64,000 nt of DNA from Klebsiella oxytoca. Its GTDB lineage: Bacteria > Pseudomonadota > Gammaproteobacteria > Enterobacterales > Enterobacteriaceae. Positions 49,722 through 60,772 of the stretch are shown here, piece by piece; the stretch's first letter is position 1; the number at the start of each line of letters is the position of its first letter. Position numbers and translations under genes: made by a program. The notes under the pieces were generated by a model. It searched no databases and was not told where the DNA came from. It worked only from the letters and a program-made list of their open reading frames with translations. Location: positions 3,534,001-3,598,000 of the forward strand of contig NZ_CP046115.1 of NCBI RefSeq assembly GCF_009707385.1. The letters are read 5' to 3'.

Positions 49722-52700
49722 GTGAAGTTTTTCGCCCTCTTCATTTACCGTCCGGTGGCGACGATACTGATATCGCTCGCGATTACCCTGTGCGGCGTCC
49801 TTGGCTTCCGCCTGCTGCCGGTTGCGCCGCTGCCGCAGGTGGATTTTCCGGTCATCATGATCAGCGCCTCGCTGCCCGGCGCGTCGCCGGAAACCATGGC
49901 CTCTTCGGTAGCGACGCCGCTGGAACGTTCGCTGGGGCGGATTGCCGGGGTCAATGAGATGACCTCCTCCAGCTCGCTGGGCAGTACGCGAATCATTCTT
50001 GAGTTTAACTTTGACCGCGATATCAACGGCGCGGCGCGCGACGTGCAGGCGGCGATTAACGCCGCGCAAAGCCTGCTGCCGAGCGGTATGCCGAGCCGCC
50101 CAACCTATCGCAAAGCTAACCCGTCCGACGCGCCGATCATGATCCTCACCCTCACGTCGGATACTTACTCCCAGGGTGAGCTGTACGACTTCGCCTCCAC
50201 TCAGCTGGCGCAGACCATTGCCCAGATTGACGGCGTCGGCGACGTTTCCGTCGGCGGCAGCTCGTTGCCCGCAGTGCGCGTCGACCTGAACCCGCAGGCG
50301 CTGTTTAACCAGGGCGTGTCGCTGGACGCGGTGCGAACCGCCATCAGCAGCGCCAACGTGCGGAAACCGCAGGGGGCGCTGGAAGACCAAAGCCAACGCT
50401 GGCAGGTTGAGACCAACGACGAACTAAAAACCGCTGCCGAATATCAGCCGCTTATCGTCCACTACAACAACGGCGCAGCGGTGCGTCTGGGCGACGTCGC
50501 CAAAGTCACCGACTCGGTGCAGGACGTGCGCAACGCCGGGATGACCAACGCCAAACCGGCCATTTTGCTGATGATCCGCAAGCTGCCGGAAGCCAATATC
50601 ATTGAGACGGTGGACAGCATTCGCGCCCGCCTGCCGGATCTCCAGCGCACCATCCCGGCGTCCATCGACCTGCAAATCGCTCAGGATCGCTCGCCAACCA
50701 TCCGCGCGTCTCTGGAAGAAGTTGAGCAGACGCTGGTGATTTCGGTGGCGCTGGTGATCCTCGTGGTTTTCCTGTTCCTGCGCTCAGGACGCGCGACGCT
50801 GATCCCGGCGGTGGCCGTTCCGGTATCGCTGATTGGTACCTTCGCGGCAATGTACCTGTGCGGCTTTAGCCTTAACAACCTGTCGCTAATGGCGCTGACC
50901 ATCGCCACCGGCTTCGTGGTCGATGACGCCATCGTGGTGCTGGAGAATATTTCCCGCCATCTTGAGGCTGGCATGAAGCCGCTGCAGGCGGCGCTGCAGG
51001 GAAGCCGGGAGGTCGGCTTTACGGTGCTGTCGATGAGCCTGTCGCTGGTGGCGGTCTTCCTGCCGCTACTGCTGATGGACGGTCTGCCGGGGAGGCTGCT
51101 GCGCGAATTTGCCGTCACGCTATCGGTAGCGATCGGTATTTCGCTGGCGGTATCGTTGACCCTGACGCCGATGATGTGCGGCTGGCTGCTGAAAAGCGAC
51201 AAGCCCAACGAGCCGACGCGCAAGCGCGGTTTTGGCCGCCTGCTGATAGCGATTCAGGGCGGCTACGGGAAATCGCTGAAGTGGGTGCTGAAGCACAGCC
51301 GCCTGACCGGCCTGGTGCTGCTCGGCACCATCGCGCTGAGCGTCTGGCTCTATATCTCGATTCCAAAAACCTTCTTCCCCGAGCAGGATACCGGGGTGCT
51401 GATGGGCGGTATTCAGGCCGACCAGAGCATTTCTTTCCAGGCGATGCGCGGCAAGCTGCAGGACTTTATGAAGATCATTCGTGAAGATCCGGCGGTGGAC
51501 AACGTCACCGGTTTTACCGGCGGCTCGCGGGTCAACAGCGGGATGATGTTTATCACCCTGAAGTCTCGCGATGAACGCCATGAAACGGCGCAGCAAATTA
51601 TCGACCGCCTGCGTAAGAAACTGGTGAAGGAGCCGGGAGCCAACCTGTTCCTGATGGCGGTGCAGGATATCCGCGTCGGCGGCCGCCAGGCCAACGCCAG
51701 CTATCAGTACACGCTGCTGTCGGACGACCTCGCGGCGCTGCGGGAATGGGAACCGAAAATCCGCAAAACGCTGGCATCGCTGCCGGAGCTGGCGGACGTG
51801 AACTCTGACAGCCAGAATAACGGCGCGGAAATGGACCTGATCTACGATCGCGATACCATGTCGCGGCTCGGCATCAGCGTGCAGGATGCCAACAATCTGC
51901 TGAACAACGCCTTCGGCCAGCGTCAGGTCTCAACCATCTACCAGCCGCTGAACCAGTATAAAGTGGTGATGCAGGTTGACCCGGTCTATACCCAGGACGT
52001 CAGCGCCCTGGACAAGATGTTTGTGATCAACAGCGAAGATAAGCCCATTCCGCTGTCGTACTTCGCCAAATGGCAGCCGGCTAACGCTCCGCTGTCGGTG
52101 AACCACCAGGGCCTGTCGGCAGCCTCGACCGTCTCGTTTAACCTGCCCACCGGCAAGTCGCTGTCAGAAGCCAGCGACGCTATTAATCGGGCGATGACTC
52201 AGCTTGGCGTACCGTCCAGCGTGCGCGGCTCTTTCGCCGGTACCGCGCAGGTATTCCAGGAAACGATGAATTCCCAGGTGATCCTGATTCTGGCGGCCAT
52301 CGCCACGGTCTATATCGTGCTGGGGATCCTTTATGAGAGCTACGTTCATCCGCTGACCATTCTGTCGACTATTCCTTCCGCCGGCGTCGGCGCGCTGCTG
52401 GCGCTGGAGCTTTTCGATGCCCCGTTCAGCCTAATCGCGCTCATCGGGATTATGCTATTAATTGGCATCGTGAAGAAAAACGCCATCATGATGGTCGATT
52501 TCGCCCTTGAAGCGCAGCGCAACGGCAACCTGTCCCCGGAAGAAGCTATCTTCCAGGCCTGCCTGCTGCGTTTCCGCCCGATAATGATGACCACGCTGGC
52601 GGCGCTGTTCGGCGCGCTGCCGCTGGTTATCTCTGGCGGCGATGGCTCCGAGCTGCGCCAGCCGCTGGGGATTACGATTGTCGGCGGTCTGGTGATGAGT

Positions 52701-52799
52701 CAGCTGTTAACCCTGTACACCACGCCGGTGGTCTATCTGTTCTTTGACCGTCTGCGGCTGCGTTTTTCGCGAAAAGTCCACCAACCGGTAAGCGAATAA
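49722..52799 (+). CDS. mdtC: RND efflux subunit MdtC
   Basis: A 1025-residue RND transporter paralogous to MdtB, with the same layout: the N-terminal helix, porter domain, [21 protein letters not shown] in helix 4 and [21 protein letters not shown] in the second half. It starts with GTG at 49722, immediately after the mdtB stop, with a GAGGAGG site inside the mdtB end. It is the subunit thought to bind drugs in the MdtBC heteromer, whereas MdtB mainly powers it. Confidence 0.97.
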   Translation: MKFFALFIYRPVATILISLAITLCGVLGFRLLPVAPLPQVDFPVIMISASLPGASPETMASSVATPLERSLGRIAGVNEMTSSSSLGSTRIILEFNFDRDINGAARDVQAAINAAQSLLPSGMPSRPTYRKANPSDAPIMILTLTSDTYSQGELYDFASTQLAQTIAQIDGVGDVSVGGSSLPAVRVDLNPQALFNQGVSLDAVRTAISSANVRKPQGALEDQSQRWQVETNDELKTAAEYQPLIVHYNNGAAVRLGDVAKVTDSVQDVRNAGMTNAKPAILLMIRKLPEANIIETVDSIRARLPDLQRTIPASIDLQIAQDRSPTIRASLEEVEQTLVISVALVILVVFLFLRSGRATLIPAVAVPVSLIGTFAAMYLCGFSLNNLSLMALTIATGFVVDDAIVVLENISRHLEAGMKPLQAALQGSREVGFTVLSMSLSLVAVFLPLLLMDGLPGRLLREFAVTLSVAIGISLAVSLTLTPMMCGWLLKSDKPNEPTRKRGFGRLLIAIQGGYGKSLKWVLKHSRLTGLVLLGTIALSVWLYISIPKTFFPEQDTGVLMGGIQADQSISFQAMRGKLQDFMKIIREDPAVDNVTGFTGGSRVNSGMMFITLKSRDERHETAQQIIDRLRKKLVKEPGANLFLMAVQDIRVGGRQANASYQYTLLSDDLAALREWEPKIRKTLASLPELADVNSDSQNNGAEMDLIYDRDTMSRLGISVQDANNLLNNAFGQRQVSTIYQPLNQYKVVMQVDPVYTQDVSALDKMFVINSEDKPIPLSYFAKWQPANAPLSVNHQGLSAASTVSFNLPTGKSLSEASDAINRAMTQLGVPSSVRGSFAGTAQVFQETMNSQVILILAAIATVYIVLGILYESYVHPLTILSTIPSAGVGALLALELFDAPFSLIALIGIMLLIGIVKKNAIMMVDFALEAQRNGNLSPEEAIFQACLLRFRPIMMTTLAALFGALPLVISGGDGSELRQPLGITIVGGLVMSQLLTLYTTPVVYLFFDRLRLRFSRKVHQPVSE

Positions 52800-52800
52800 C

Positions 52801-54207
52801 ATGACAGACCTTCCTTCCAGCGTGCGCTGGCAGCTATGGATAGTGGCCTTTGGCTTCTTTATGCAGACGCTGGATACCACTATAGTCAACACCGCCCTCC
52901 CCTCAATGGCGCAAAGCCTCGGGGAGAGCCCGCTGCATATGCACATGGTTATCGTCTCCTATGTGCTGACGGTGGCGGTCATGCTGCCCGCCAGCGGCTG
53001 GCTGGCGGACCGCGTTGGAGTACGCAATATCTTTTTCAGCGCCATCGTTTTATTTACCGCCGGCTCCCTGTTCTGCGCCCAGGCCGCGACGCTCGATCGG
53101 CTAATACTCGCCCGCGTGCTGCAGGGGGTGGGCGGCGCGATGATGGTGCCAGTCGGGCGTCTGACGGTGATGAAAATCGTCCCGCGCAGCCAGTATATGG
53201 CGGCGATGACCTTCGTCACCCTGCCCGGCCAGGTGGGTCCGCTGCTCGGCCCGGCGCTCGGCGGGATGCTGGTGGAGTACGCCTCCTGGCACTGGATCTT
53301 CCTGATTAATATTCCGGTCGGCATCGTCGGGGCGATCGCCACGCTGTGCCTGATGCCTAACTACACTCTGCAAACCCGGCGCTTTGATATCTTCGGCTTT
53401 ATTCTGCTGGCTGCCGGTATGGCGACGCTGACCCTCGCGCTTGACGGTAAAGAAGGGCTCGGTATCTCCCCACTGGCTCTGACGGCCGTCGGCGTGGGGT
53501 CAATGCTGTTCTACCTATGGCACGCGCGCGGCAACCGCAACGCGCTGTTCAGCCTGAAGCTGTTCAGCAACCGTACCTTCTCGCTGGGGCTGGGCGGCAG
53601 CTTTGCCGGACGCATCGGCAGCGGCATGCTGCCGTTTATGACCCCGGTTTTTTTGCAGATTGGCCTCGGCTTTACGCCGTTCCACGCCGGTCTGATGATG
53701 ATCCCGATGGTGCTTGGCAGTATGGGGATGAAGCGTATCGTAGTCCAGGTCGTCAACCGCTTCGGCTATCGCCGGGTGCTGGTCGCCTCGACTATTGGCC
53801 TGGCGCTGGTCAGCCTGCTGTTTATGGCGGTAGCTCTTGCCGGCTGGTACTGGCTGCTGCCGGTGGTGCTGTTCATGCAGGGGATGATCAACGCCAGCCG
53901 CTTTTCGTCAATGAATACGCTTACCCTGAAAGATCTGCCCGATGACCAGGCTAGCAGCGGCAACAGCCTGCTGTCGATGGTCATGCAGCTCGCGATGAGT
54001 ATCGGCGTTACCGTCGCCGGAATGCTGCTGGGTCTCTACGGCCAGCTGCATATCGGCGCCGATGCGGCGACCACACATCAGGTCTTTCTCTATACCTACT
54101 TAAGCATGGCGGTGGTTATCGCGCTGCCTGCGCTCATTTTTTCCCGCGTCCCCGACGATACCACGACCAATACCGTGATTCGTCGCCGTAAAAGGAGTGA
54201 ATCTTGA
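52801..54207 (+). CDS. mdtD: MFS transporter MdtD
   Basis: A 468-residue major-facilitator protein with 13-14 membrane segments (DHA2 type). The early segment [20 protein letters not shown] and the loop [13 protein letters not shown] are family marks. It begins one base after the mdtC stop and its last codons overlap the TTG start of baeS. In E. coli MdtD is not needed for MdtABC-mediated resistance, and a role in citrate-dependent iron export (IceT) has been proposed. Confidence 0.94.
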   Translation: MTDLPSSVRWQLWIVAFGFFMQTLDTTIVNTALPSMAQSLGESPLHMHMVIVSYVLTVAVMLPASGWLADRVGVRNIFFSAIVLFTAGSLFCAQAATLDRLILARVLQGVGGAMMVPVGRLTVMKIVPRSQYMAAMTFVTLPGQVGPLLGPALGGMLVEYASWHWIFLINIPVGIVGAIATLCLMPNYTLQTRRFDIFGFILLAAGMATLTLALDGKEGLGISPLALTAVGVGSMLFYLWHARGNRNALFSLKLFSNRTFSLGLGGSFAGRIGSGMLPFMTPVFLQIGLGFTPFHAGLMMIPMVLGSMGMKRIVVQVVNRFGYRRVLVASTIGLALVSLLFMAVALAGWYWLLPVVLFMQGMINASRFSSMNTLTLKDLPDDQASSGNSLLSMVMQLAMSIGVTVAGMLLGLYGQLHIGADAATTHQVFLYTYLSMAVVIALPALIFSRVPDDTTTNTVIRRRKRSES

Positions 54208-55724
54208 AGTTCTGGCGCCCCGGCATTACCGGTAAGCTGTTTATCGCGATTCTCGCTACCTGCATCGTGCTGTTAATTAGCATGCACTGGGCGGTGCGTA
54301 TCAGCTTTGAACGCGGGTTTATCGACTATATCAAGCGCGGCAATGAACAGCGGCTGACCATGCTCGGCGATGCCCTGAGCGAGCAGTACGCTCAGCACGG
54401 CAGCTGGACGTTCCTGCGTAATAACGACCGCTTTATTTTCCAGCTGCTCAAAACGTTTGAACGCGATAACGACGATCGCTCGCCGCACGGCCGGGAGATG
54501 AAGCCCGGTCAGAGGGATGAACCGCGGGGAGGCCCCGAAGAGATGCCGCCGAATGCCGCGCCTGACCGACCGCTTAACGGCCCACGCGGCGATCGCGGAC
54601 CCGGTCCGGATATTCCTCCGCACGGCTGGCGTACCATGTTCTGGGTGGTCGATCAAAAAGGGCGCGTGCTGGTGGGCCCGCGCGAGCGCGTGCCAAAAGA
54701 CGGCACCCGACGCAGCATTATGGTCAACGGGGTGGAGGTGGGCGCAGTAATAGCCTCGCCGGTCGAGCGCCTGACGCGCAACACCGATATCAACTTCGAC
54801 CGCCAGCAGAAACGCACCAGCTGGCTGATTGTCGCCCTTGCCACGCTGCTGGCGGCGCTGGCGACTTTCCCGCTGGCGCGCGGCCTGCTCGCGCCGGTCA
54901 AACGGCTGGTGGAAGGCACCCACCGTCTGGCGGCCGGGGATTTTACTACCCGCGTCACCGCCACCAGCAGCGATGAACTGGGACGCCTGGCAAAAGATTT
55001 TAATCAGTTAGCCAGCACGCTTGAACGCAACCAGAAAATGCGCCAGGACCTGATGGCCGATATCTCCCATGAACTGCGCACGCCGCTGGCGGTGCTGCGC
55101 GGCGAGCTGGAGGCGATTCAGGATGGGATCAGGAAATTCACCCCGGATTCGATCGCTTCCTTACAAGCGGAAGTCGCGACCCTGACCAAGCTGGTCGATG
55201 ATTTGCACCAGCTATCCATGTCCGATGAGGGTGCGCTCTCCTACCAGAAAACTCCGGTGGATATCATCAACCTGCTGGAAGTCGCCGCCGGCGCGTTTCG
55301 CGAACGCTTCGCCAGCCGCGGCCTGTCGATTGGCGTTTCACTGCCGGAAAACGCGACGATTTTCGGCGACCGGGACCGCCTGATGCAGCTTTTCAATAAC
55401 CTGCTGGAAAACAGCCTGCGTTATACCGATAGCGGCGGCAAACTGCAGATTAGCGCCAGCCAAAGCGGCGAAATGCTGGTTCTTGATTTTGCCGATAGCG
55501 CTCCTGGCGTCACTGATGAACAGCTGGAGCGGCTGGTCGAGCGCTTTTACCGCACCGAAGGATCGCGCAATCGTGCCAGCGGCGGTTCGGGTTTAGGGCT
55601 GGCTATCTGCCTTAACATTGTCGCGGCCCACTGCGGCACTTTACGTGCAGGCCATTCGCCTTTAGGCGGGGTTAGCATTAAAGTAGCACTACCTCTGGAA
55701 CGTAATTTATCGAGGGACGTATGA
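54204..55724 (+). CDS. baeS: Envelope-stress sensor kinase BaeS with enlarged periplasmic domain
   Basis: A 506-residue histidine kinase starting with TTG (54204) that overlaps the mdtD stop, with AGGAGTGA before it. Two membrane helices (about 11-30 and 207-228) flank the periplasmic sensor; HAMP follows, then HisKA with His289 in DISHELRTP, the N box [12 protein letters not shown] and G box [10 protein letters not shown]. From memory E. coli BaeS is 467 residues. The difference is a Pro/Gly/Arg/Asp-rich stretch at residues about 90-137, between FERDN and IPPHGWRT, where E. coli has about 9 residues. Bae senses envelope damage by indole, tannin and metals. Confidence 0.95.
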   Translation: MKFWRPGITGKLFIAILATCIVLLISMHWAVRISFERGFIDYIKRGNEQRLTMLGDALSEQYAQHGSWTFLRNNDRFIFQLLKTFERDNDDRSPHGREMKPGQRDEPRGGPEEMPPNAAPDRPLNGPRGDRGPGPDIPPHGWRTMFWVVDQKGRVLVGPRERVPKDGTRRSIMVNGVEVGAVIASPVERLTRNTDINFDRQQKRTSWLIVALATLLAALATFPLARGLLAPVKRLVEGTHRLAAGDFTTRVTATSSDELGRLAKDFNQLASTLERNQKMRQDLMADISHELRTPLAVLRGELEAIQDGIRKFTPDSIASLQAEVATLTKLVDDLHQLSMSDEGALSYQKTPVDIINLLEVAAGAFRERFASRGLSIGVSLPENATIFGDRDRLMQLFNNLLENSLRYTDSGGKLQISASQSGEMLVLDFADSAPGVTDEQLERLVERFYRTEGSRNRASGGSGLGLAICLNIVAAHCGTLRAGHSPLGGVSIKVALPLERNLSRDV

Positions 55725-56443
55725 CTGAATTACCCATTGATGAAAACACACCACGTATTCTTATCGTGGAAGATGAACCCAAGCTGGGCCAACTGCTGAT
55801 CGACTATCTTCAGGCGGCGGGCTATGCGCCGACGCTGATTAATCACGGCGATCGGGTTCTGCCGTACGTTCGCCAGACGCCACCGCATCTAATTCTGCTG
55901 GATTTAATGCTCCCCGGTACCGACGGGCTCACCCTATGCCGTGAAATCCGCCGTTTTTCCGAAGTGCCGGTGGTCATGGTGACCGCGAAAATCGAAGAGA
56001 TCGACCGCCTTCTGGGATTAGAAATCGGCGCCGATGACTATATCTGTAAACCCTACAGCCCGCGTGAAGTGGTGGCCCGGGTGAAAACTATTCTTCGCCG
56101 CTGCAAGCCGCAGCGCGATCTGCAGGCGCTGGATGCGGAAAGCCCGCTGATTGTCGACGAAGGCCGATTCCAGGCCTCCTGGCGCGACAAGCTGCTGGAC
56201 CTGACCCCCGCCGAGTTCCGCCTGCTGAAAACCCTCTCCCAGGAGCCGGGTAAAGTCTTTTCACGCGAGCAGCTGCTGAATCATCTGTACGATGATTACC
56301 GGGTGGTGACCGACCGGACAATTGATAGCCATATCAAAAATCTGCGCCGTAAGCTGGAGTCGCTTGACGCCGAGCAGTCGTTTATCCGCGCGGTGTACGG
56401 CGTAGGCTATCGCTGGGAGGCCGACGCCTGCCGTCTGGCGTAG
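55721..56443 (+). CDS. baeR: Envelope-stress response regulator BaeR
   Basis: A 240-residue OmpR-family regulator. The receiver domain has the acidic pair in VEDEPK, the phosphoacceptor Asp61 in [12 protein letters not shown], Thr in MVTAKIEE and Lys in CKPYSPRE. The winged-helix domain contains [14 protein letters not shown] and the recognition part [15 protein letters not shown]. The ATG overlaps the baeS stop (ATGA), the usual coupled arrangement. It activates mdtABCD, acrD and spy in E. coli. Confidence 0.97.
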   Translation: MTELPIDENTPRILIVEDEPKLGQLLIDYLQAAGYAPTLINHGDRVLPYVRQTPPHLILLDLMLPGTDGLTLCREIRRFSEVPVVMVTAKIEEIDRLLGLEIGADDYICKPYSPREVVARVKTILRRCKPQRDLQALDAESPLIVDEGRFQASWRDKLLDLTPAEFRLLKTLSQEPGKVFSREQLLNHLYDDYRVVTDRTIDSHIKNLRRKLESLDAEQSFIRAVYGVGYRWEADACRLA

Positions 56444-56460
56444 TTAGCCGCCAGCCCGAC

Positions 56461-56600
56461 ATTTCACCAGCTCGCGCTGCGCTTAGCCGGGCTACAGGTT
56501 CACCGCTGCGTGCGGACAGGTAGCCCGGACAGATGCGCAGCATCGCCTCCGGGAGAAGTCCCTGAGCCAGTAGCCGGGTAAGGCGTTTACACCGCGACCC
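56461..56600. repeat. Cluster of REP-like palindromes after baeR
   Basis: The stretch contains several inverted GC-rich units (TTAGCCGGGCTACAGG, GTAGCCCGGACAGATG, GTAGCCGGGTAAGGCG) of the enterobacterial REP/BIME type in alternating orientation. It lies between the baeR stop and the accessory cluster; such units commonly stabilise upstream mRNA or bind gyrase. Confidence 0.65.
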
Positions 56601-56730
56601 GGGAAATCTCCTCATCCCACGCCTCATAATCTGAGAATCTCACCATACCAGGAACCACCATCAGCAACCGCTGCTCATCATGATATATTCACCGACAAGC
56701 GGCCCAAGACTCAACTGCGCAAGGAATGCC

Positions 56731-57942
56731 ATGAGCGATATTGATAAAAAATACAAACCCCGAAATATAATAAACGCACCAAATATCAAGTCGTCGATTG
56801 TTTCCCGTAGCCAACAACGTGGTGATAACGAAAATATCCAGCGCTGGTTAAGCAACCATTTTTACCGTTGGGTTATCGGGGACTTTACCCATGTTTACCC
56901 CGTGCGCTCAGTTTCTGATTACGCTGTGTATTTTGGTGACCATATGGAAATTCCCGCCTGGCTAACGCCAAAACTGGGCGGCGATGAGCGCTTTTACTAC
57001 CTCAACCCCCAGCATCCGCAATTGCTGGCAGCCGAAAGAGATATCCTCGAATTTCTCTCTCGTCAGGAAGGAACGCGGCTGGGAAGCAAACTACAGCGCA
57101 TCAACTTTTTTACCGTACTGGAGATGCGCGAGGCGGAGCATCTGAAAATGCAGCGTCTGCGCGATCGAGGCTGGTATCCTTCCAACAGCGATGTGCTAAA
57201 GCCGGTGATGGCGGTCAATAACGGTGTACTGGTTGAACTCGATGCTGCCCATCCAGACCTGCGCAGCGAAATGGCCTATGAATCCTGGCATATGCAACAC
57301 TGCGTCGGGCAATTCGACAATCAAGGCGCGCTTACAGGCGGCTATGGCGATTACTACGCCCGGCAAATTGAGCAAGGGAAAATGCGCCTGTTTAGCCTGC
57401 GCGACAACAATCATATTCCTCACGTCACGATAAGTCTGGTGGTTAATAATGGCGTTCTGAGCATTGAACATATTAAGGGCAAGCAGAACCGACACCCCAT
57501 CAAGAAATATGCTCCCGACGTTTTAGCCCTGTTACGCCATCTTCAGCCATGCCCAGAGCGCCATGCAGACTGCGAAGGTATGGGTATTGTTTATGAGGAA
57601 ACTCCAGAATTTGCGGGCTGGAAATTTATTACCGATATTCATGATTTCAATTTTCTGCTCAACGTCCTGCATGACAATTTTCATTTAATGGAGCACTTTC
57701 CTACTCCCCCGGTCGCATTACAGTGGCTGCTACTGCACAGCGCTCCTGACGCGCTACGCTATCTTCAGGTTATCGACCCCAACGTAGCGACGGCGGCGGA
57801 AATGCTGTTCCCGCAGCATGAGTGGCACCCGACGCTGGCTGGCAAAAATACCAGCACTAAGCCATTTGAAATTGAGAGCCTGACGCTGCAAACCACACGC
57901 TACCTTCCCGATGACGCGGAGAGCCTGTCATGTTCTGGATAA
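56731..57942 (+). CDS. PcfJ-like domain protein of unknown function
   Basis: A 403-residue predicted cytoplasmic protein. The start at 56731 (MSDIDKKY) is chosen because AAGGA sits five bases before it; an upstream ATG at 56680 has none. The central part carries a PcfJ-like signature: SWHMQHCVGQFDN, then GQIEQGK-like spacing to LFSLRDNNHIPHVTISLVV and the downstream IKGKQNRHP. PcfJ proteins are known mainly from conjugative elements, and their role is not established. No signal or membrane segment is seen. Its last 13 bases overlap the start of the DUF1266 gene, so the genes are coupled. Confidence 0.7.
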   Translation: MSDIDKKYKPRNIINAPNIKSSIVSRSQQRGDNENIQRWLSNHFYRWVIGDFTHVYPVRSVSDYAVYFGDHMEIPAWLTPKLGGDERFYYLNPQHPQLLAAERDILEFLSRQEGTRLGSKLQRINFFTVLEMREAEHLKMQRLRDRGWYPSNSDVLKPVMAVNNGVLVELDAAHPDLRSEMAYESWHMQHCVGQFDNQGALTGGYGDYYARQIEQGKMRLFSLRDNNHIPHVTISLVVNNGVLSIEHIKGKQNRHPIKKYAPDVLALLRHLQPCPERHADCEGMGIVYEETPEFAGWKFITDIHDFNFLLNVLHDNFHLMEHFPTPPVALQWLLLHSAPDALRYLQVIDPNVATAAEMLFPQHEWHPTLAGKNTSTKPFEIESLTLQTTRYLPDDAESLSCSG

Positions 57943-58645
57943 CTCTCTTCATCGGTGCCTTCCTCCTCGGCTGGCGTAATTACAAAAAAATAAACCGCTG
58001 GTTGCCGCCCGCATTGCCGGGGAAAAAGAAAAAGATCGCCTGAAGGACCTGCGGCGCGATACCCGACGCAGGCAATGGGCGCTGGCGTTAGCCGATATCC
58101 TTTCCCGGCGTAACGGGCTATCGACCAAAGGCGTTGAGCTGGTATTTAAGTTCGACGATGACAAACGCCGCTATCTGGCACAACAGGTGAGAAAAGAACT
58201 GGGCTTGCAGGAAAATCTTAACGATGCGGCGTTACGCCAGCAAATTAGCGAAATGTTGCGTCGGTGGCCTGCGGGCATAGGTAACTCGCCGCGCACTTTT
58301 TACCACCATCTGGCGGTCGAGGGTCAGGTCCGCGATGCGCTGGCGTTCGACTGCATGCGCACCGCATTCCTTACCCGCTGTATCGCCGGGCTCGGCTGGT
58401 GTGATGAAAACGAGGCCTGGCTGGTGCTGTTACTTAATGCCCAACGCGCTCAGGACTGCTTTGATTCCTGGGAAGATTACGCCACCGCTTATGTCCGCGC
58501 TCGCCGGATATGGCTAACACTGCACGATACACCTGCAACCGTCGCCGGACGTGATTTGCAGGAAGTCACCCACTATTTGCAAGCCCCCTTTAGCCGCTGG
58601 CGAAAGCTGCCATGGAAAGAATTTAAAATTTTCGACCCGATTTAA
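57930..58645 (+). pseudogene. DUF1266 family gene, frameshifted at a run of seven A
   Basis: The ATG at 57930 encodes MFWITLFIGAFLLGWRNYKK, a membrane anchor, then runs into a stop at 58038-58040. Adding one A to the A7 run (57984-57990) restores one continuous protein of about 238 residues, going on NKPLVAARIAGEKEK and ending KIFDPI at 58645. The restored C-terminal part has the DUF1266 features FDCMRTAFLTRCIAGLGWCDENEAW and RIWLTLHDTP. Either the gene is inactive in this strain, the assembly has a homopolymer error, or slippage on A7 makes the full protein. E. coli YbeR and YbeU are, as I recall, DUF1266 members beside J-domain and Sel1-type genes. Confidence 0.8.
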
Positions 58646-58656
58646 AAGGACTCTTT

Positions 58657-60768
58657 ATGGAACAGGATGACCAACTGCTCAACGCCATGCGTGAGATGTG
58701 TAACCACAAGTCCCCCCTCAATGACGGGCAACGCGAGTGGTATATCGCCGATATTGCCGGCCTGCTGCGCAAAGCCCGCTATGACGAGCTGGACGAACGT
58801 TACAACCAGGCGTTGACGGAGAGCTTTACCAGCCGCGAAGCGGAAAAGCGCTATTTTTTCGCCTGGACGCAGATGTGCAACCATTTTTACGATATGGACA
58901 CGCTGGTTGAGGCCGGGCCTGAAGGGTTAGCTCTCATCAAAAGCTGGCAGCGCGCCCGTCCCCGCTCAACTCATGCCTGGCTCGCCGAAGCCCAGTACTG
59001 GAACCACCGCGCGTGGCTCTACCGCAGCTATGGCTGGGCGCGAGAAACCACCCGCGCAATGTGGATCTGCGCCGCCGCTTGCAACGAGCGGATGGTGATT
59101 GCCACGCTGAATGCTATCGACTGCGACCCGCGCCAGTGGATGGCTGCCGCGTTGACCAGCACCAACTCAAAGGTATTCGGCCAGCCAAACTGGCTGGTTG
59201 AGTTCCTCTCGGGAGCAGAGATCGCCGGACAACCGCTGATGGAGGAGCTGGCTGAATATCATCGCCACTCACCGCAGGAGGTAGAGGCGCTGATGGCATA
59301 TTCCGGGCTGTCGTTTACTGATGCGGTTTGCCCAAATCTGCCGCGCCCGGCAGGATTACCGGAGTGCGATAACGATGCCGGGCAAACATACTGGCTCACC
59401 GCCTGCCTGGCTATTTTCCCGACAGCATTTTATGTGCTGGATGAATATATTCCGTTTCGTATGCCGCGCTGGAGGGGATCGCATGAGGAGATCCGTGAGT
59501 TTCTGGCATCACCGGTATGCGATTATCTTTCCGCCGCAGAGCGTGAATACCTGGAACTATTAATCTGGTGGGATGATTACCGCGATGTGGGTATCAAAGA
59601 GGTTAACTCACCCACTGAACGTGAACGTATGATCGCTAAAGCCGAAGAGATTGCACAGCGGGCGCATACCCGGGCATCTCGTCTTTACGCGCTGGAGTGG
59701 CTGCGGGTTTGCTATAGCGATCTGGAGGACAACGACGCGCTCTGGCGAACCCTTCAGCGCTCGATTATGGAAAAGGTTAAGCTCAACAATTACTACACCG
59801 CTTACACGATAAAGTTCGCGCTGCGCGATTTCCCCGACACCTGGTGGATTTATAATTTCCTCTGTCAGAATGCGCAGCAAACGGAGTATTGCGTGCCAAA
59901 AATTTATCGCGGCTACTTCCAGTACGCGGGGATACTGGGTTTTGAAAAGGATGAGTTCCAGGGAAAAGCCTGGCTGGATAGCGTTGCAACTCTGAGCTGT
60001 AACCACGACTGGGGTGCAGCGATTAAGGATTTCCACTGGCTCGGGCATCCAGAATATCTCCTGCCGCTGGCGGAGCTGGGCGCGCAGAGAAACATCCCCA
60101 GCGCGCTTAATCAATTGGGGGTTGAATCCAACTATAAAAATGACGACGGCCTGCTGCCTTACGATCCCGCCATCGCGTTAGGGTATTTTCAACGCGCAGC
60201 AGAGATTTTGCACCAGCAGCTAGCGCTGCGCGCGAGTACCCCGTACAGACTAAGAGATAACGGGGGCTATACCGAATATGAAAATGACCTGCAAAATATT
60301 CATTTCGACATCGCTATCTGCCACCAGCGCCTGAGCAGACAAGAAGCCAGTGCCGAAAAACGCTCTGCTTACGAAAAAGAGATGCTCGACAATCTCTGGC
60401 TGGCGCATGAGTTTGGCCATGAAGAGGCCTGGGGCTTGTTCCTGCTGAATATTTTTGAAGTAACGGATATCACGCTAGCGCATAAGCATCTGGCGCTGGT
60501 GCAACAAGAAGCCAATAAAGGCACGCTACAAGCAATGGTAACGCTGTCACGCCTGCACGGTAATAAACACGATAAATTACTGTTTAACATGAAGTTAAGC
60601 GCACGCTGGGCGCACTTTGCCTTAACGCTTTATCCGGATAATGAAATCGTTATCGACTGCCTGGACCACCTGCATTTTTCCCGTTTCTGGAAACGCTTTC
60701 GTTTCGCCTGGTATACCGTCCGCATCCCGGATTCAGAACTGCCGGGTCAGGTCAACTCAATGGTGTAA
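58657..60768 (+). CDS. DUF4034-like large protein of unknown function
   Basis: A 703-residue predicted cytoplasmic protein with AAGGA before the ATG, 11 bp after the DUF1266 frame. The N-terminal quarter (YDELDERYNQALTESFTSRE; WLAEAQYWNHRAWLYRSYGW) has the pattern of DUF4034 proteins. The second half includes Sel1-like helical repeats, for example PLAELGAQRNIPSALNQLG and PAIALGYFQRAAEI. Such repeat proteins usually hold partner proteins. No catalytic motif was found. It forms a tight cluster with the PcfJ-like, DUF1266 and secreted genes, so a shared function is likely but unknown. Confidence 0.75.
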   Translation: MEQDDQLLNAMREMCNHKSPLNDGQREWYIADIAGLLRKARYDELDERYNQALTESFTSREAEKRYFFAWTQMCNHFYDMDTLVEAGPEGLALIKSWQRARPRSTHAWLAEAQYWNHRAWLYRSYGWARETTRAMWICAAACNERMVIATLNAIDCDPRQWMAAALTSTNSKVFGQPNWLVEFLSGAEIAGQPLMEELAEYHRHSPQEVEALMAYSGLSFTDAVCPNLPRPAGLPECDNDAGQTYWLTACLAIFPTAFYVLDEYIPFRMPRWRGSHEEIREFLASPVCDYLSAAEREYLELLIWWDDYRDVGIKEVNSPTERERMIAKAEEIAQRAHTRASRLYALEWLRVCYSDLEDNDALWRTLQRSIMEKVKLNNYYTAYTIKFALRDFPDTWWIYNFLCQNAQQTEYCVPKIYRGYFQYAGILGFEKDEFQGKAWLDSVATLSCNHDWGAAIKDFHWLGHPEYLLPLAELGAQRNIPSALNQLGVESNYKNDDGLLPYDPAIALGYFQRAAEILHQQLALRASTPYRLRDNGGYTEYENDLQNIHFDIAICHQRLSRQEASAEKRSAYEKEMLDNLWLAHEFGHEEAWGLFLLNIFEVTDITLAHKHLALVQQEANKGTLQAMVTLSRLHGNKHDKLLFNMKLSARWAHFALTLYPDNEIVIDCLDHLHFSRFWKRFRFAWYTVRIPDSELPGQVNSMV

Positions 60769-60772
60769 TGAA

